Assembly (NCBI RefSeq): GCF_001707825.1
Contig: NZ_LYBM01000003.1
Coordinates: forward strand, 62,001 to 126,000
Source: Veronia pacifica
Lineage (GTDB): Bacteria > Pseudomonadota > Gammaproteobacteria > Enterobacterales > Vibrionaceae
Reading direction: 5' to 3'
Length of the DNA: 64,000 bases
Below are positions 37,874-47,769 of this stretch, piece after piece. Positions within the stretch are counted from its first letter, which is position 1; each line of letters begins with the position of its first letter. Both the position numbers and the translations under genes were made by a program. Under the pieces are notes generated by a model. The model had not been told where the DNA came from and did not search any database. It was given only the letters and a program-made list of their open reading frames with translations.

Positions 37874-39046
37874 ATGATGAATAATTCAGGATTTTCCGGG
37901 CTGCTCGCGCAGGAGTGGCGATGGATCCGTTCAGACCGATGGCTCACTGCCTTATTAAGCTGGCTACCCCTGTTCCTGTTCGCCGTCATCTGGCTCATTT
38001 TTTCAGCGGGGACGGCACGCGAAATGCCCGTCGCTGTGGTCGACATGGATAACTCACAATTATCTCGCGCTTTGGTGAGGTATTATGATGCCAGTCCGAC
38101 AGTATTGGTCAGCCATTACAGCTCAACCCATGAAGCAGCCGAAGCAATGAACCGTGGTGATGTATTCGCTATGGTAGAGATTCCATTGAAATTTGAGAAG
38201 CAGACGTTAAGGGGAGAGAAACCTAACGTCAACGCTATGTTTAATAGCCAGTATATTCTCATCGGTAAGCTGATCAGCTCTGCGCTATCACAGGCGCACT
38301 CAACATTTGCTGCCATGGTGGAAACCAAGGGACACATGATGAAAGGCACCACGGTCAGCAGACAGGCGCTGGGCGAGTCAGTACCCATCAGGTTCCAGAT
38401 GGTGCCGCTGTTCAACGCAGGAACCAACTATGCTCAGTTCTTGGTCTCAGCGGTCATACCGGCGATCTGGCAAATTATTATTGTGTCCGCAGCAATATTT
38501 TCGCTCACTGTGACAGACAGAAAAGTAGGAATAGAACACTGGCTACGTGAAAGACCAGTTGCAAAAATCGCCGCCAAGAGCATCGCTATCTTCTTACCTT
38601 TACTGGCTATGGGGATATTGTTTGGTTCCGTTATGCACTTTGGTCTTGGCTGGCCGATGAACGGCAGCTGGTTGATATTATTCAGTGCTCAAGCCATGCT
38701 CGTGCTGGCGGCCATAGCCATCGGCAGCCTGCTCTATCTCGGCACCCGTGATCCTGTTCGTGCTATGAGCATGGCCGCTGGATACACAGCACCCGCCTTC
38801 GCATTTATGGGGGTCAGTTTTCCAACCAGCGAGATGCCAGCGTTTGCCCAGTACTGGCGCGCTATGTTACCAGTCAGTCATTATGTCAGTGTGCAAATAG
38901 GTCAATTTAACTATGGGGCTACATTACTGCAGAGCCTGCCGCATTTTCAGGCGCTGGCAATGTTTGGGATAGCGTGGCTACTGGTCGCAATGAAATATCG
39001 TGGCATTCGTAAGGCGGCACAGTCAGTCACAGGAGTCAGCCAATGA
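37874..39046 (+). CDS. ABC-2 type transporter permease
   Basis: A 390-residue permease of the YhhJ/ABC-2 group: one N-terminal helix (about 25-45), a large periplasmic domain beginning REMPVAVVDMDNSQLSRALVRYY, then five helices with the C-terminal GYTAPAFAFMGVSFPTSEMP motif. Overlaps the second permease by ATGA. No ATP-binding protein is encoded in the operon. Confidence 0.88.
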   Translation: MMNNSGFSGLLAQEWRWIRSDRWLTALLSWLPLFLFAVIWLIFSAGTAREMPVAVVDMDNSQLSRALVRYYDASPTVLVSHYSSTHEAAEAMNRGDVFAMVEIPLKFEKQTLRGEKPNVNAMFNSQYILIGKLISSALSQAHSTFAAMVETKGHMMKGTTVSRQALGESVPIRFQMVPLFNAGTNYAQFLVSAVIPAIWQIIIVSAAIFSLTVTDRKVGIEHWLRERPVAKIAAKSIAIFLPLLAMGILFGSVMHFGLGWPMNGSWLILFSAQAMLVLAAIAIGSLLYLGTRDPVRAMSMAAGYTAPAFAFMGVSFPTSEMPAFAQYWRAMLPVSHYVSVQIGQFNYGATLLQSLPHFQALAMFGIAWLLVAMKYRGIRKAAQSVTGVSQ

Positions 39047-40221
39047 GTTGGTTTTCATTGTTAAAACAGGAAATACGGGCATTGTTTACCAATCAGGCTG
39101 CAGTATTTACCGTGTTCGGTGGGGTGATCATCTACTCACTCCTCTACCCTGTGCCTTATTCACAACAAACGCCGAGAGAGCTCTCTGTCGCCATTGTCGA
39201 TCAGGACGGCAGTCAAACCAGCCGCATGTTTACCCGAATGATGGATGCCACTCCTGAAATCACTGTCACTCGTGAGCTTCCAACGGTAGATTCTGCGGCT
39301 GAGTTAATTGCCACCGGCGTTATTGATGGTGTTGTGAGTATCCCTGAGCACTTTTATCGTGACCTGTTGATGGGAAAAAGCCCGGTGGTATCCGTTGCCG
39401 GCGATGCATCTTTCTTTCTGGTTTACGGCACTGTGGTCACGGGCGTAGTTAATGCGGGTAAAGACTTGGGCGCCAAGGTGAAAGTAGCGAAATCAGTATT
39501 GCGAAATACACCATTGGCTCTGGCATCCAAGCAGTACACGCCCTTTGATCTCAACTTGACACCTGTTTATAACCCTACGATGGGTTACGGAAACTACGCC
39601 ATACCGGGCGTGTTTATGTTGATTCTTCAACAGACACTGATGCTGGCTTCTGCACTTATTGGTTGTCAGCAGATGGTGAGCAAAGGCCAATCCTCTGCAT
39701 ACTGGAATACGTCAAACCCTCTGCTTGTAGTTCTGACCCGCAGTCTGGTCATTGTTGCTATTTACGCCATTATGGCCATGTACTATCTCGGAGCATGTCT
39801 TGAAGCAAACGGCATCAACCGCTTATCTCATCCCATTGAGTTGGCGTCTGTGGTTCTCCCCTTCCTGTTCGCATCTTCTGGATTAGGTATTCTACTGGGC
39901 TATTTATTCAAACGGGCTGAGAGCCTATCGTTGGCAATATTAGTCAGTTCAATGCCGATGCTGTTCGTATCAGGTTTTATTTGGCCTACCGCCGCATTGC
40001 CTGTTTGGCTTCAGGGACTGGCGCAGATCATCCCTTCAACAGCAGTTATCCCAGCAGTGCTGCAGTTAAACCAAATGGGAGCGACACCTGCTGACGAAAT
40101 ACATTATGTTGTGCAGTTGTTGTTGCAGGCCATCAGTTACCTTTCACTGGCTGCGTTGTTGCTCTTTGGCGCTCAGCGCATGTTCCGAAACGAACATAAA
40201 CACATCACTACCAGTCAGTAG
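39043..40221 (+). CDS. ABC-2 type transporter permease
   Basis: A 392-residue paralogue of the preceding permease with the same layout: N-terminal helix, periplasmic domain starting PRELSVAIVDQDGSQTSRMFTRM, five C-terminal helices and the motif FVSGFIWPTAALPVWLQGL. The two probably form a heterodimer that works with the TolC and HlyD proteins. Last gene of the operon, followed by a terminator. Confidence 0.88.
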   Translation: MSWFSLLKQEIRALFTNQAAVFTVFGGVIIYSLLYPVPYSQQTPRELSVAIVDQDGSQTSRMFTRMMDATPEITVTRELPTVDSAAELIATGVIDGVVSIPEHFYRDLLMGKSPVVSVAGDASFFLVYGTVVTGVVNAGKDLGAKVKVAKSVLRNTPLALASKQYTPFDLNLTPVYNPTMGYGNYAIPGVFMLILQQTLMLASALIGCQQMVSKGQSSAYWNTSNPLLVVLTRSLVIVAIYAIMAMYYLGACLEANGINRLSHPIELASVVLPFLFASSGLGILLGYLFKRAESLSLAILVSSMPMLFVSGFIWPTAALPVWLQGLAQIIPSTAVIPAVLQLNQMGATPADEIHYVVQLLLQAISYLSLAALLLFGAQRMFRNEHKHITTSQ

Positions 40222-40240
40222 TATCGACAACGATAGATAA

Positions 40241-40271
40241 AAAAGAACCTCGACCTCGTCGGGGTTCTTTT
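40241..40271. terminator. Terminator after the ABC-2 operon
   Basis: A 14-bp stem (one G-T pair), AAAAGAACC...GGTTCTTTT with a 3-nt loop and T-runs on both strands, so it can serve the convergent lplA gene as well. Confidence 0.88.
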
Positions 40272-40427
40272 TTACTGTCCATACCGAACGTCCAGTATTC
40301 AATATTGATAAATCAACAAAGAATGAGTTCTGGCTAATGTCGCAAACGTGGCGTGTGGATGTAGTAAGGATTTCGGCGACGTATTCTATTTCGGTATGCG
40401 AACCGTCGCCGTGTTGAACAGGAGAGT

Positions 40428-41444
40428 TTATCTAATGGCTTTGACCAGCCATTCACCGAGTTCTGTCATCGCCTCTTTATGATGCGGGAAGACTTCTATT
40501 GCCCATTCTATTGTTTCTCGCATTCCATCTTCTGTGTATGTTTGCGCCACCAGCTTTTCCGATAAAAACTCCAGTGGTGAAGGGTCAAGACTATCGGTAT
40601 AAATCTTTGCTTCAGTGACTTTTCCTTTCACAACATTCAAGTGAACATCAACGCCACCCCAATCAAAACGTTCACTCAACTGGTGACTGAACTCTGGTGT
40701 GTTACCAAAATTCCATTGCCAACTGGATTGCGTAGTAAACTTTTCTTCAAAACCGGGGAGGTCAGGTAACTTTTCTGGGGAGATGAGCTCAGGTTCGACT
40801 TCTTCATCATAATAGTTGAAGAATGATTGCTGGATGGCCTGGCATACCGTCTGATGCTCGATTTCGGGTACTAACTCAGACAGGTTTATTACTCGTGCGC
40901 GAACCGATGAAATTCCCTTTGCTGCCAGCTTTTTCTTATCCGGATTGAGGTAGTTTGCCAAGCGGGTCATGTCAGCACTCAAAAGTAAAGTGCCATGATG
41001 GAAGCCCCGGTCCATGGCCTCTCTATAAGCCGAGCCCGAGAATTTCCTCTCCGTGTCGTCGATATTCACAACAAGGTCATTTCGGCCCGTTGCGTAGGCA
41101 TCAATACCAAACGATTTTAGGGCACTGAGCACGATTTCTGTTGATACACTCTTGTCGTAGCCGGGCTTTCCCGCCATAAAGGTAAAATTTGTATTTCCCA
41201 TATCATGGAATACCGCTCCCCCACCGCTTTGACGACGAGCCAACGTAATACCATCATCTTCCATTTTCCCTGTATTACATTCCTTCCAAGGGTTCTGAGC
41301 TCTGCCGATGACAACCGTATTGTCATTACGCCATAGAAATAGAACTTTCTGATCAGTCGGCATAGATCGGAAGATAGTATCCTCGACGGCGAGGTTGAAA
41401 AGAGGATTAACAGAAGTGGAAATGAGTACACGGATGGTAGCCAT
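40428..41444 (-). CDS. lplA: Lipoate-protein ligase A
   Basis: 338 residues, the same length as E. coli LplA. The N-terminal lipoate/AMP-binding domain holds [29 protein letters not shown], the glycine-rich [22 protein letters not shown] and the catalytic Lys region [11 protein letters not shown] followed by FHHGTLLL. The C-terminal domain starts after about residue 245. It activates lipoate (or octanoate) with ATP and attaches it to lipoyl domains of 2-oxoacid dehydrogenases, allowing lipoate scavenging. Monocistronic. Confidence 0.93.
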   Translation of the reverse strand: MATIRVLISTSVNPLFNLAVEDTIFRSMPTDQKVLFLWRNDNTVVIGRAQNPWKECNTGKMEDDGITLARRQSGGGAVFHDMGNTNFTFMAGKPGYDKSVSTEIVLSALKSFGIDAYATGRNDLVVNIDDTERKFSGSAYREAMDRGFHHGTLLLSADMTRLANYLNPDKKKLAAKGISSVRARVINLSELVPEIEHQTVCQAIQQSFFNYYDEEVEPELISPEKLPDLPGFEEKFTTQSSWQWNFGNTPEFSHQLSERFDWGGVDVHLNVVKGKVTEAKIYTDSLDPSPLEFLSEKLVAQTYTEDGMRETIEWAIEVFPHHKEAMTELGEWLVKAIR

Positions 41445-41557
41445 TGGAAACCTTATTCATAAAATGAAAAATGTTGCCAAAGGCTACTCAAGTTAATAAT
41501 GACAGTAAAGAGACAAGGCCGTGATAATCAGCGACAATAGCCTAAAATGGCGTAAAG

Positions 41558-41863
41558 TCACGAATCTCCCTTAGCATCCAGTGTTGGCGCATCCTTCAGA
41601 GCAGGTAATGTCATTTTCTTAGGCAAAAAGTCTTTTGGTTCACGAACAAATGCCAAAAGCACTTCATGCTGCTTTTCTGTTGACATGTCCTCCGTGATAA
41701 ATCCCTTCCGTTTGAGATATGCAGTCATCTGATCGGCATTCTCTATCGACGCAACGTCAGTACTGTGCATTTCCTCGCAGGCTGATGCTGAACCTATCGT
41801 CAGGAACAAAGCTGTAAAAGCAGATAAGATACAATTTCGAACCGTTCTGTGTGTTGGTTTCAT
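41558..41863 (-). CDS. Small exported protein, unknown
   Basis: A 101-residue protein with a signal peptide (RNCILSAFTALFLTIGSASA, predicted cleavage before CEEM). The mature part is helical with the pattern ADQMTAYLKRKGFITEDMSTEKQHEVLLAFV. AGAGGC precedes the ATG. No family recognised. Single gene. Confidence 0.6.
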   Translation of the reverse strand: MKPTHRTVRNCILSAFTALFLTIGSASACEEMHSTDVASIENADQMTAYLKRKGFITEDMSTEKQHEVLLAFVREPKDFLPKKMTLPALKDAPTLDAKGDS

Positions 41864-42150
41864 TGATGGCCTCTAGTCGGTTTCAGACATATTCTCATCG
41901 AGTTACTCAGCGTAATATCGAATGAGCTCACGCAGCTGTGAATAAAATAATAAGAAACATGAAGTTAAAACAATAGATGACATTATTACGTTCGTGTTAT
42001 TGGGATAGCATCATACCATCAGCGGAATTGCCGCTTACATGACACTGCTTTGTGAGACTGCCTGAACAGATAATTACTGGTTGCAAAGAAAGACATACTA
42101 ACTTGGCCTTGGTACACATATTCGCCACAATTAAAAAGTGACACCGTCAC

Positions 42151-42888
42151 TTATGACTGATTATCCAGTGCTTTCTTTAACTGCTCAATCATTGCAATTG
42201 AGCTTTCGTTGTCGCCGTGAACGCAAATAGTGTCAACATCCAGTTTGATTTCTTCACCGTCTATCGACGTAACTGTCCCCTCTTTTGCCAACTGTAAAAC
42301 CTGACGCTCTATCGCCTCATTATCTTTCAGGACCGCACCGTTTCGGTTTCTTGGTAGCAAACTTCCTCCAGACGTGTATGCACGGTCAGCAAACGCCTCG
42401 CGAATCAAATTCACACCATAGCTTTCGGCTATTTTCGAGTAGTCTGTCATGTCTGATGAAGCAAGCAGCATCAGCCCTTGATTTCCGGGTAGCGAAGCCA
42501 CTGCGCCGACGACAGCTTCATACATTTTGACGTTAGACATCATGTCATTGTAAAGCGCACCGTGTGGCTTGATGTAACTGATATGTGTCTGGTACTGATG
42601 ACAAATCGCATCAAGGGCGCCAGCCTGATAAGCGACAAGGTGTTTTATTTGATTGAGGGTGTGAGGGATTGAACGACGTCCAAAACCAACTTTGTCATCG
42701 TATGAGGGATGCGCACCTATGACCACACCGTGCTGAGACGCCAGCCTGACAGTCTTTGCCATGGTGTCAGGGTCAGACGCATGAAAGCCACAGGCAACGT
42801 TGGCCATGTCTATCCACGGCATAACTGCATCATCTTTTCCCATCACCCAAGACCCAAAACTCTCACCCATATCGCAATTCAGTTTCAT
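42151..42888 (-). CDS. pxpA: 5-oxoprolinase subunit A / LamB-YcsF family protein
   Basis: 245 residues with the LamB/YcsF signature: start MKLNCDMGESFG, NVACGFHASDPDTMAKTVRLA, GAHPSYDDKVGFGRR, SYIKPHGALYNDM, EAFADRAYTSGGSLLPR and CVHGDN at the end. In PxpABC this subunit takes part in ATP-dependent opening of 5-oxoproline to glutamate. The usual partners pxpB and pxpC are not next to it, so it may act with subunits encoded elsewhere. GGGGGAGG precedes the ATG. Confidence 0.9.
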   Translation of the reverse strand: MKLNCDMGESFGSWVMGKDDAVMPWIDMANVACGFHASDPDTMAKTVRLASQHGVVIGAHPSYDDKVGFGRRSIPHTLNQIKHLVAYQAGALDAICHQYQTHISYIKPHGALYNDMMSNVKMYEAVVGAVASLPGNQGLMLLASSDMTDYSKIAESYGVNLIREAFADRAYTSGGSLLPRNRNGAVLKDNEAIERQVLQLAKEGTVTSIDGEEIKLDVDTICVHGDNESSIAMIEQLKKALDNQS

Positions 42889-42992
42889 GGCTCACCTCCC
42901 CCATCGTCTTTTTATTGTCGGACAGCTTTGGGCAGTGTTCCAGCAAGGCTTTTACGGTTTTTAGTGATAATGTCGTCAAGCCTCTGTTTTTA

Positions 42993-43706
42993 TTACCAAG
43001 GAATTTCTGTTCCATCATGGTGATACAATTTTCCTGAACCATCAGGTGTCAAAGATTCAAAAATAGTCGTGATCCGATTAGCGGTCACGTCATCAGGGTA
43101 CAGTTTGTCTTTGGGCCAGTTTTTTGTAAAAGGTTCGGACAGCGCAGAAGGTGTTGTACCGGGGTGAACAGCAATCACTGACGTACCTGACGCCTTACGT
43201 TGCCACTCAATAGATAAGTTTTTCACCAACATATTCAGTGCTGATTTACTCATACGATAGCTGTACCAGCCACCAAGCTGATTGTCTTCAATACTGCCAA
43301 CTTTGGCACTGACTGATAGCCAGCGTAAACGGCTTTTGCTTTTGATAAAGGGCGCAACAGATTGAGCCAAATGCATATGCGTGACGACATTGACTGACAT
43401 ACTTTTCGCTAACCACGCCTGATTGAGCTGCTTTAAGTTTTTCTCTGGTAAATTTCCATCCTGGTGAAGCTGGCCGCAACAACAAATAACACCATCAAGC
43501 TCAATCAAATTATCTTTCAGCCACTGTCCAACAAGAGCGACTGAGCTTTCCTCCGTCAACTCCACTGCGAGATGATTATCGCTTTCTGCCAGCTTTTCAG
43601 CTTTTCTACTCACGGTCACGACCCTGTACCCTTTATCAGATAACGATTTAATTAGTGCACGTCCAATCGTTCCGTGTGAGCCAGCCACCAATACTGTACC
43701 TGTCAT
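42993..43706 (-). CDS. Short-chain dehydrogenase/reductase
   Basis: 237-residue SDR with the cofactor motif VAGSHGTIGRALIK and the active site YSYRMSKSALNMLVKNL (Tyr-x-x-x-Lys), Ser in SVSAKVGS. The NNAG motif is degenerate (CCCGQLHQD). The C-terminus (HHDGTEIPW) resembles C-factor-type SDRs. AGGAG is upstream of the ATG. Divergent from folM. Substrate unknown. Confidence 0.83.
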   Translation of the reverse strand: MTGTVLVAGSHGTIGRALIKSLSDKGYRVVTVSRKAEKLAESDNHLAVELTEESSVALVGQWLKDNLIELDGVICCCGQLHQDGNLPEKNLKQLNQAWLAKSMSVNVVTHMHLAQSVAPFIKSKSRLRWLSVSAKVGSIEDNQLGGWYSYRMSKSALNMLVKNLSIEWQRKASGTSVIAVHPGTTPSALSEPFTKNWPKDKLYPDDVTANRITTIFESLTPDGSGKLYHHDGTEIPW

Positions 43707-43838
43707 CCATCAGTCTCCTGCTGTTTTGCTAATATTCGAAATATTGATTTATTTTTCGTGGTGTTAAGCCACAATGGCGTTTAGTACGTAAAACACAATC
43801 CAAACAGCTTATCTTACAAAAAGGAATCCTCATTTTTT

Positions 43839-44552
43839 ATGGACCAACCTTGTATTTTGATCACAGGTGCAGGCCAACGTATTGGTCTTGCCGCTGCAAA
43901 ACACTTTATTGCTCAGGGATTCAAGGTCATTGCTTCTTTCCGGACTCATCGCCCGGCTATCGATGAGCTGGAGTCGCAGGGAGTCTTTTGCCTGAAAGCT
44001 GATTTTTCAACTGATGAGGGCATCGCGTCTTTCATTTCTGAGGTTGAAAGCCTCAATCCTCCTTTACGCGCCATTATCCACAACGCCTCAGACTGGAATG
44101 CAGAAAAAAATACTGACCAACCAGCTGAGCTAATGAATGAGATGATGCAGGTTCATGCAAAAGCGCCTTATCTGATAAATCTTGGATTATCATCAAAGCT
44201 TGATAGAACAGGGAAAGCCAGTGTGGACATTATCCACATGACTGATTATGTGGTGCAAAAAGGGAGTCATAAACATCTAGCGTACGCAGCTAGCAAGGCT
44301 GCACTCGACAATCTTACACTTTCATTTGCACAGCAGCTTGCGCCTGACGTAAAAGTGAACAGCATAGCGCCGGCGCTAATCATGTTTAATGAGTGGGATG
44401 ATGACAATTATAAGAAGAAAGCGCTGGCAAAATCATTGCTTGAAGTTGCACCCGGCGCAGAAGAGGTCGTTAAGGCAATTAGCTACCTACTGGAAAGTAA
44501 CTATATGACAGGTCAGACACTTCGGCTGGATGGCGGTAGAGCCTTAAAGTGA
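43839..44552 (+). CDS. folM: Dihydromonapterin reductase FolM
   Basis: 237-residue SDR. The start PCILITGAGQRIGLAAAKHF keeps the pteridine-reductase-type TGxxxRIG motif, IIHNASDWNAEK replaces the usual NNAG as in FolM, and the catalytic YAASKAALDNLTLSFA is intact. It reduces dihydromonapterin to tetrahydromonapterin. The assignment is strengthened by folX 26 bp downstream, the same pathway. Confidence 0.87.
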   Translation: MDQPCILITGAGQRIGLAAAKHFIAQGFKVIASFRTHRPAIDELESQGVFCLKADFSTDEGIASFISEVESLNPPLRAIIHNASDWNAEKNTDQPAELMNEMMQVHAKAPYLINLGLSSKLDRTGKASVDIIHMTDYVVQKGSHKHLAYAASKAALDNLTLSFAQQLAPDVKVNSIAPALIMFNEWDDDNYKKKALAKSLLEVAPGAEEVVKAISYLLESNYMTGQTLRLDGGRALK

Positions 44553-44578
44553 AATAAAGATAAAAATAGGGAATGAAC

Positions 44579-44956
44579 ATGAACAATGCCATTATCACGA
44601 TCACCAATTTACGTCTGAGAACTTACATAGGCTTTAATCCTGAAGAGCAGGCAAAACGTCAAGATGTTGTGCTAAATATCGAAATACATTACCCGGGTGA
44701 AAAAGCATGCCTGAATGATACAGTGGATGATGCCCTCAACTACAAAGTCATCACCAAGGCGGTAATAGAACATGTAGAAAATGGCCGCTTTTTACTGTTA
44801 GAAAAGCTCGTTTCTGATGTATTAGATATCTGCACCGATCACTCTTGGGTTAACTACGCAAAAGTCACGATAGATAAGCCTCACGCATTACGCTTTGCAG
44901 ACTCTGTATCACTGAGTTTGAGCTGGTCAAAACCAGCCTCACAAATCTCCGACTAA
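44579..44956 (+). CDS. folX: Dihydroneopterin triphosphate 2'-epimerase FolX
   Basis: About 125 residues, strongly like E. coli FolX over its whole length: [78 protein letters not shown]. It epimerises dihydroneopterin triphosphate to the monapterin form; with folM it makes tetrahydromonapterin, a cofactor for example for phenylalanine hydroxylase in Pseudomonas. The second ATG (44579) has AGGGA seven bases upstream and is preferred over 44573. Confidence 0.92.
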   Translation: MNNAIITITNLRLRTYIGFNPEEQAKRQDVVLNIEIHYPGEKACLNDTVDDALNYKVITKAVIEHVENGRFLLLEKLVSDVLDICTDHSWVNYAKVTIDKPHALRFADSVSLSLSWSKPASQISD

Positions 44957-45014
44957 TTACAGATACAAGCATAAATAACTGAGTACTATTGTTATTAAGG
45001 TCAAACTGAAAAAT

Positions 45015-45047
45015 AAAAAGCGCTGTTCTTAAGAAGCAGCGCTTTTT
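45015..45047. terminator. Bidirectional terminator between folX and glgA
   Basis: Stem AAAAAGCGCTG/CAGCGCTTTTT with an 11-nt loop that can itself pair (TTCTT/AAGAA), and T-runs on both strands. Confidence 0.92.
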
Positions 45048-45072
45048 TATGTTTAATACTGTCGACGCGCCA

Positions 45073-46554
45073 TCACGCTGGTAAGCCGTGCTTATGAGAT
45101 GCCAAAGCCGACTGATAAAGATCCTGATATTGCTGAGCAGAGTCTTCCCAATCAAATCTGCATGTCATTGCGTTCATCTGAACACGTTTAAACTCAGTCG
45201 GATCCTGAGCGTAAAGCAGCAGAGCGCGTTGCATAGCAACTAACAGAGCCATAGGTTCAGGCTGTTCGAACACAAAACCTGTCGCAAATTCTGGGTTCAG
45301 GTCATAATCAATAACAGTATCTTTCAAGCCACCAACATTACGAACCAGAGGTAAGGTGCCGTAGACCATGCTGTACATTTGATTCAAACCACAAGGTTCG
45401 AACTCTGAGGGCATAAGGAAGAAATCAGCGCCAGCTTCAACCCAATGCGCTAACTTGTTGCTATAGGCTTCCACGAAGGCAAACGAAGATTCATTTTCAC
45501 TCGCAATGGTGCGCAGCTGTTGAGCAATGGCAGGATCACCCGCACCTACTATCACTAACTGCACCTGGTTGACCAGGAAGTGATTCAGAATAGGCAGCAG
45601 ATATTGCAATCCTTTCTGTTCGGTCAGGCGACACACCATACCGAACATAGGCAGATCCTTCTGTGCAAGACCAACCTCTCTCTGCAATGCTCTCTTACAG
45701 GCTTTTTTGCCGCGAGCCATGCTGGTTTTGTTTGCTTTGAACTTCTGAGGAATCAGGTTATCCGTTTCAGGATTCCAGTCGCCATAATCACAGCCATTCA
45801 CAATACCCACTAAGTCGTTGGCGCGGGCAGCAAAATCCCAGCCCATTCCTTGAGAGCCTAAATCAGTGACAAGCTCAGTGGCATAATTTGGGCTTACGCC
45901 ATTGATTTTATCGGCGTAGGCCACACCCGCTTTAAGGAAAGCCACATGATGAGGGTCAATCTCAATATTGGCAAAACGCTCCCGAGTGAGCTCTGGAATG
46001 ATTCTTAGCTCGGCGTAAGAAAACACACCTTTAAACACAGCATTATGAACAGAAAGCACTGAGCGTGTTTGAGCAAAAAACGGATTGTTTTGGTGGCGAT
46101 TTTTCAGCAAGAAAGGCACTAAACCAGTGTGCCAATCGTTGGCGTGAATAATATTTGGACAGAAGTCCAGTTTCTCAGTCAGATCAAGTGCAGCTGCACT
46201 CAAGAATGCAAAACGCTCACCGTTGTCGTAATAGGCCTGATTATTTTCAGCGTAAAGCTCATTGCGATCATAATAAGGGCGACAGTCTATCGCCCATACC
46301 TTGACACCGTCGGTTTCAAGCTCTCGAACCTGATAGTCAACATAAACGTCCTGCTCTGTCATCATTGCTGCTTCGAGAACAACGGGTGCGTCGAATGCAC
46401 CCGCTATTGAACGATAACAAGGGATAACAACCCGAACACTGTGGCCTTTGCTTTGTAGTGCTTTAGGCAGGGATTTGGCAACATCTGCCAGCCCCCCGGT
46501 TTTAGCCAGCCCCTCTATTTCAGAGGCGACAAAAAGAATATTCAGATCACTCAA
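45073..46554 (-). CDS. glgA: Glycogen synthase GlgA
   Basis: About 493 residues, GT5 ADP-glucose:starch/glycogen glucosyltransferase. The ADP-glucose site is in EGLAKTGGLADVAKSLPKAL (KTGGL), with IIHANDWHTGLVPFLLK, GVSPNYATE and the C-terminal VCRLTEQKGL and PSEFEPCGLNQMYSMVYGTLPLVRNVGGL motifs intact. No ATG is available; the TTG at 46554 has AGGA six bases upstream, and another TTG lies at 46560. It follows glgC in one operon; before the glgC frameshift the two reading frames would have overlapped. Makes storage glycogen. Confidence 0.92.
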   Translation of the reverse strand: MSDLNILFVASEIEGLAKTGGLADVAKSLPKALQSKGHSVRVVIPCYRSIAGAFDAPVVLEAAMMTEQDVYVDYQVRELETDGVKVWAIDCRPYYDRNELYAENNQAYYDNGERFAFLSAAALDLTEKLDFCPNIIHANDWHTGLVPFLLKNRHQNNPFFAQTRSVLSVHNAVFKGVFSYAELRIIPELTRERFANIEIDPHHVAFLKAGVAYADKINGVSPNYATELVTDLGSQGMGWDFAARANDLVGIVNGCDYGDWNPETDNLIPQKFKANKTSMARGKKACKRALQREVGLAQKDLPMFGMVCRLTEQKGLQYLLPILNHFLVNQVQLVIVGAGDPAIAQQLRTIASENESSFAFVEAYSNKLAHWVEAGADFFLMPSEFEPCGLNQMYSMVYGTLPLVRNVGGLKDTVIDYDLNPEFATGFVFEQPEPMALLVAMQRALLLYAQDPTEFKRVQMNAMTCRFDWEDSAQQYQDLYQSALASHKHGLPA

Positions 46555-46581
46555 AACCAATCCTCATACCTTTGGGAATAG

Positions 46582-47769
46582 TCACGATACCCTCAGGCGA
46601 GACGTCGAACGCTCACGATCAAGCTCAATATCCTCACCAATTACGGTGCCTTCAGCGATCTCGACATTTTTGTCGATAATACAACGGCGAAGACGGCAGT
46701 TTTTACCAATTTTGGTGTCACCCAGCATTACACACTCACTCACCAGTGTGCCATGGTCAATGTTACTGCGGAAGCCAAGTACTGACTTGTGAATTTGAGC
46801 ACCCTGGATGTAGCTACCAGCAGAGATTAGGCTGTTAGTTACTTTAACCTTATTTTCACCTGCATCAGTGAATGTTGCTGGCGGTAGCGGCGGATAATAG
46901 GTGTGCAACGGCCATTGACGGTTGTATAGAGAGAAAGGAGGATTTTCCTGCAGAAGATCCATATGCGCTTCCCAGTAAGCGTCAATCGTACCCACATCAC
47001 GCCAATAGACCTCATCTTTTTCACCCGGGATAGAGTTTTGTGTAAAGTCGTACACAAACACTTTACCCTGAGGATAGAGTTTTGGAATGATGTCTTTGCC
47101 GAAGTCATGGCTTGAGTTTTCGTTTTCTGCGTCTTCAGTCAGTTCTTTGGCTAAAACATCGGCTTCAAAAATATAGTTACCCATAGATACCAGAGCATGT
47201 TCTGGATCGCCGGGCACACATTTTGGATTCGCTGGCTTCTCTTCAAAGCCAATCATGCGTCCTTCTTCATCAACCTCAATAACACCAAATGCTGATGCCT
47301 CACCGATTGGCATTTTAAGCGCAGATACAGTGAGAGCGGATTCTTTGGCACTATGAAAATCCAGCATCTGGCGGATATCCATCTTGTAAATATGGTCACT
47401 ACCGAAAATAGCAACTTGCGCCGGATCAGCCAGCTCGATAAAACGAATATTCTGGTAAATAGCATCTGCCGTACCATCATACCAACGTTTACCCATTCTC
47501 ATCTGTGCAGGGATCGTATCGATAAAACGACCTGACAGGCCGGTAATATTCCAACCCTGCTTGAGGTGGTGATTGAGCGATTGTGATTTGAACTGAGTAA
47601 GAACATAGATCTGGAGAAGATCTGCATTCAGGAAGTTGTTGAGAGCAAAATCAATTAGGCGGTAAGACCCCCCAAAAGGCACAGCTGGCTTACTTCGGTT
47701 GTTTGTGAGCGGTCGCAGCCTTGAGCCTTCACCGCCCGCCAAAACCATTCCGAGTACACCCTTAGCCAT
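46582..47769 (-). CDS. glgC: Glucose-1-phosphate adenylyltransferase GlgC, 3' end frameshifted
   Basis: 395 residues as read. The body is a complete ADP-glucose pyrophosphorylase: VLAGGEGSRLRPLTNNRSKPAVPFGG, QMRMGKRWYDGTADAIYQN, GSDHIYKMD, FEEKP, SMGNYIF and the beta-helix (LGFRSNIDHGT, CIIDKNVEIAEGTVIGEDI). The end reads LDRERSTSRLRVS. Adding one T at about 46608 (CGTTCGAC to CGTTTCGAC) restores ERFDVSPEGIVTIPKGMRIGF, the ending expected for vibrio GlgC, with stop at 46547-46549. So the last about 20 residues are replaced and shortened. The catalytic core is unaffected, but oligomerisation or allostery could be. ATG 47769 has AGGAGG six bases upstream. Confidence 0.92.
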   Translation of the reverse strand: MAKGVLGMVLAGGEGSRLRPLTNNRSKPAVPFGGSYRLIDFALNNFLNADLLQIYVLTQFKSQSLNHHLKQGWNITGLSGRFIDTIPAQMRMGKRWYDGTADAIYQNIRFIELADPAQVAIFGSDHIYKMDIRQMLDFHSAKESALTVSALKMPIGEASAFGVIEVDEEGRMIGFEEKPANPKCVPGDPEHALVSMGNYIFEADVLAKELTEDAENENSSHDFGKDIIPKLYPQGKVFVYDFTQNSIPGEKDEVYWRDVGTIDAYWEAHMDLLQENPPFSLYNRQWPLHTYYPPLPPATFTDAGENKVKVTNSLISAGSYIQGAQIHKSVLGFRSNIDHGTLVSECVMLGDTKIGKNCRLRRCIIDKNVEIAEGTVIGEDIELDRERSTSRLRVS

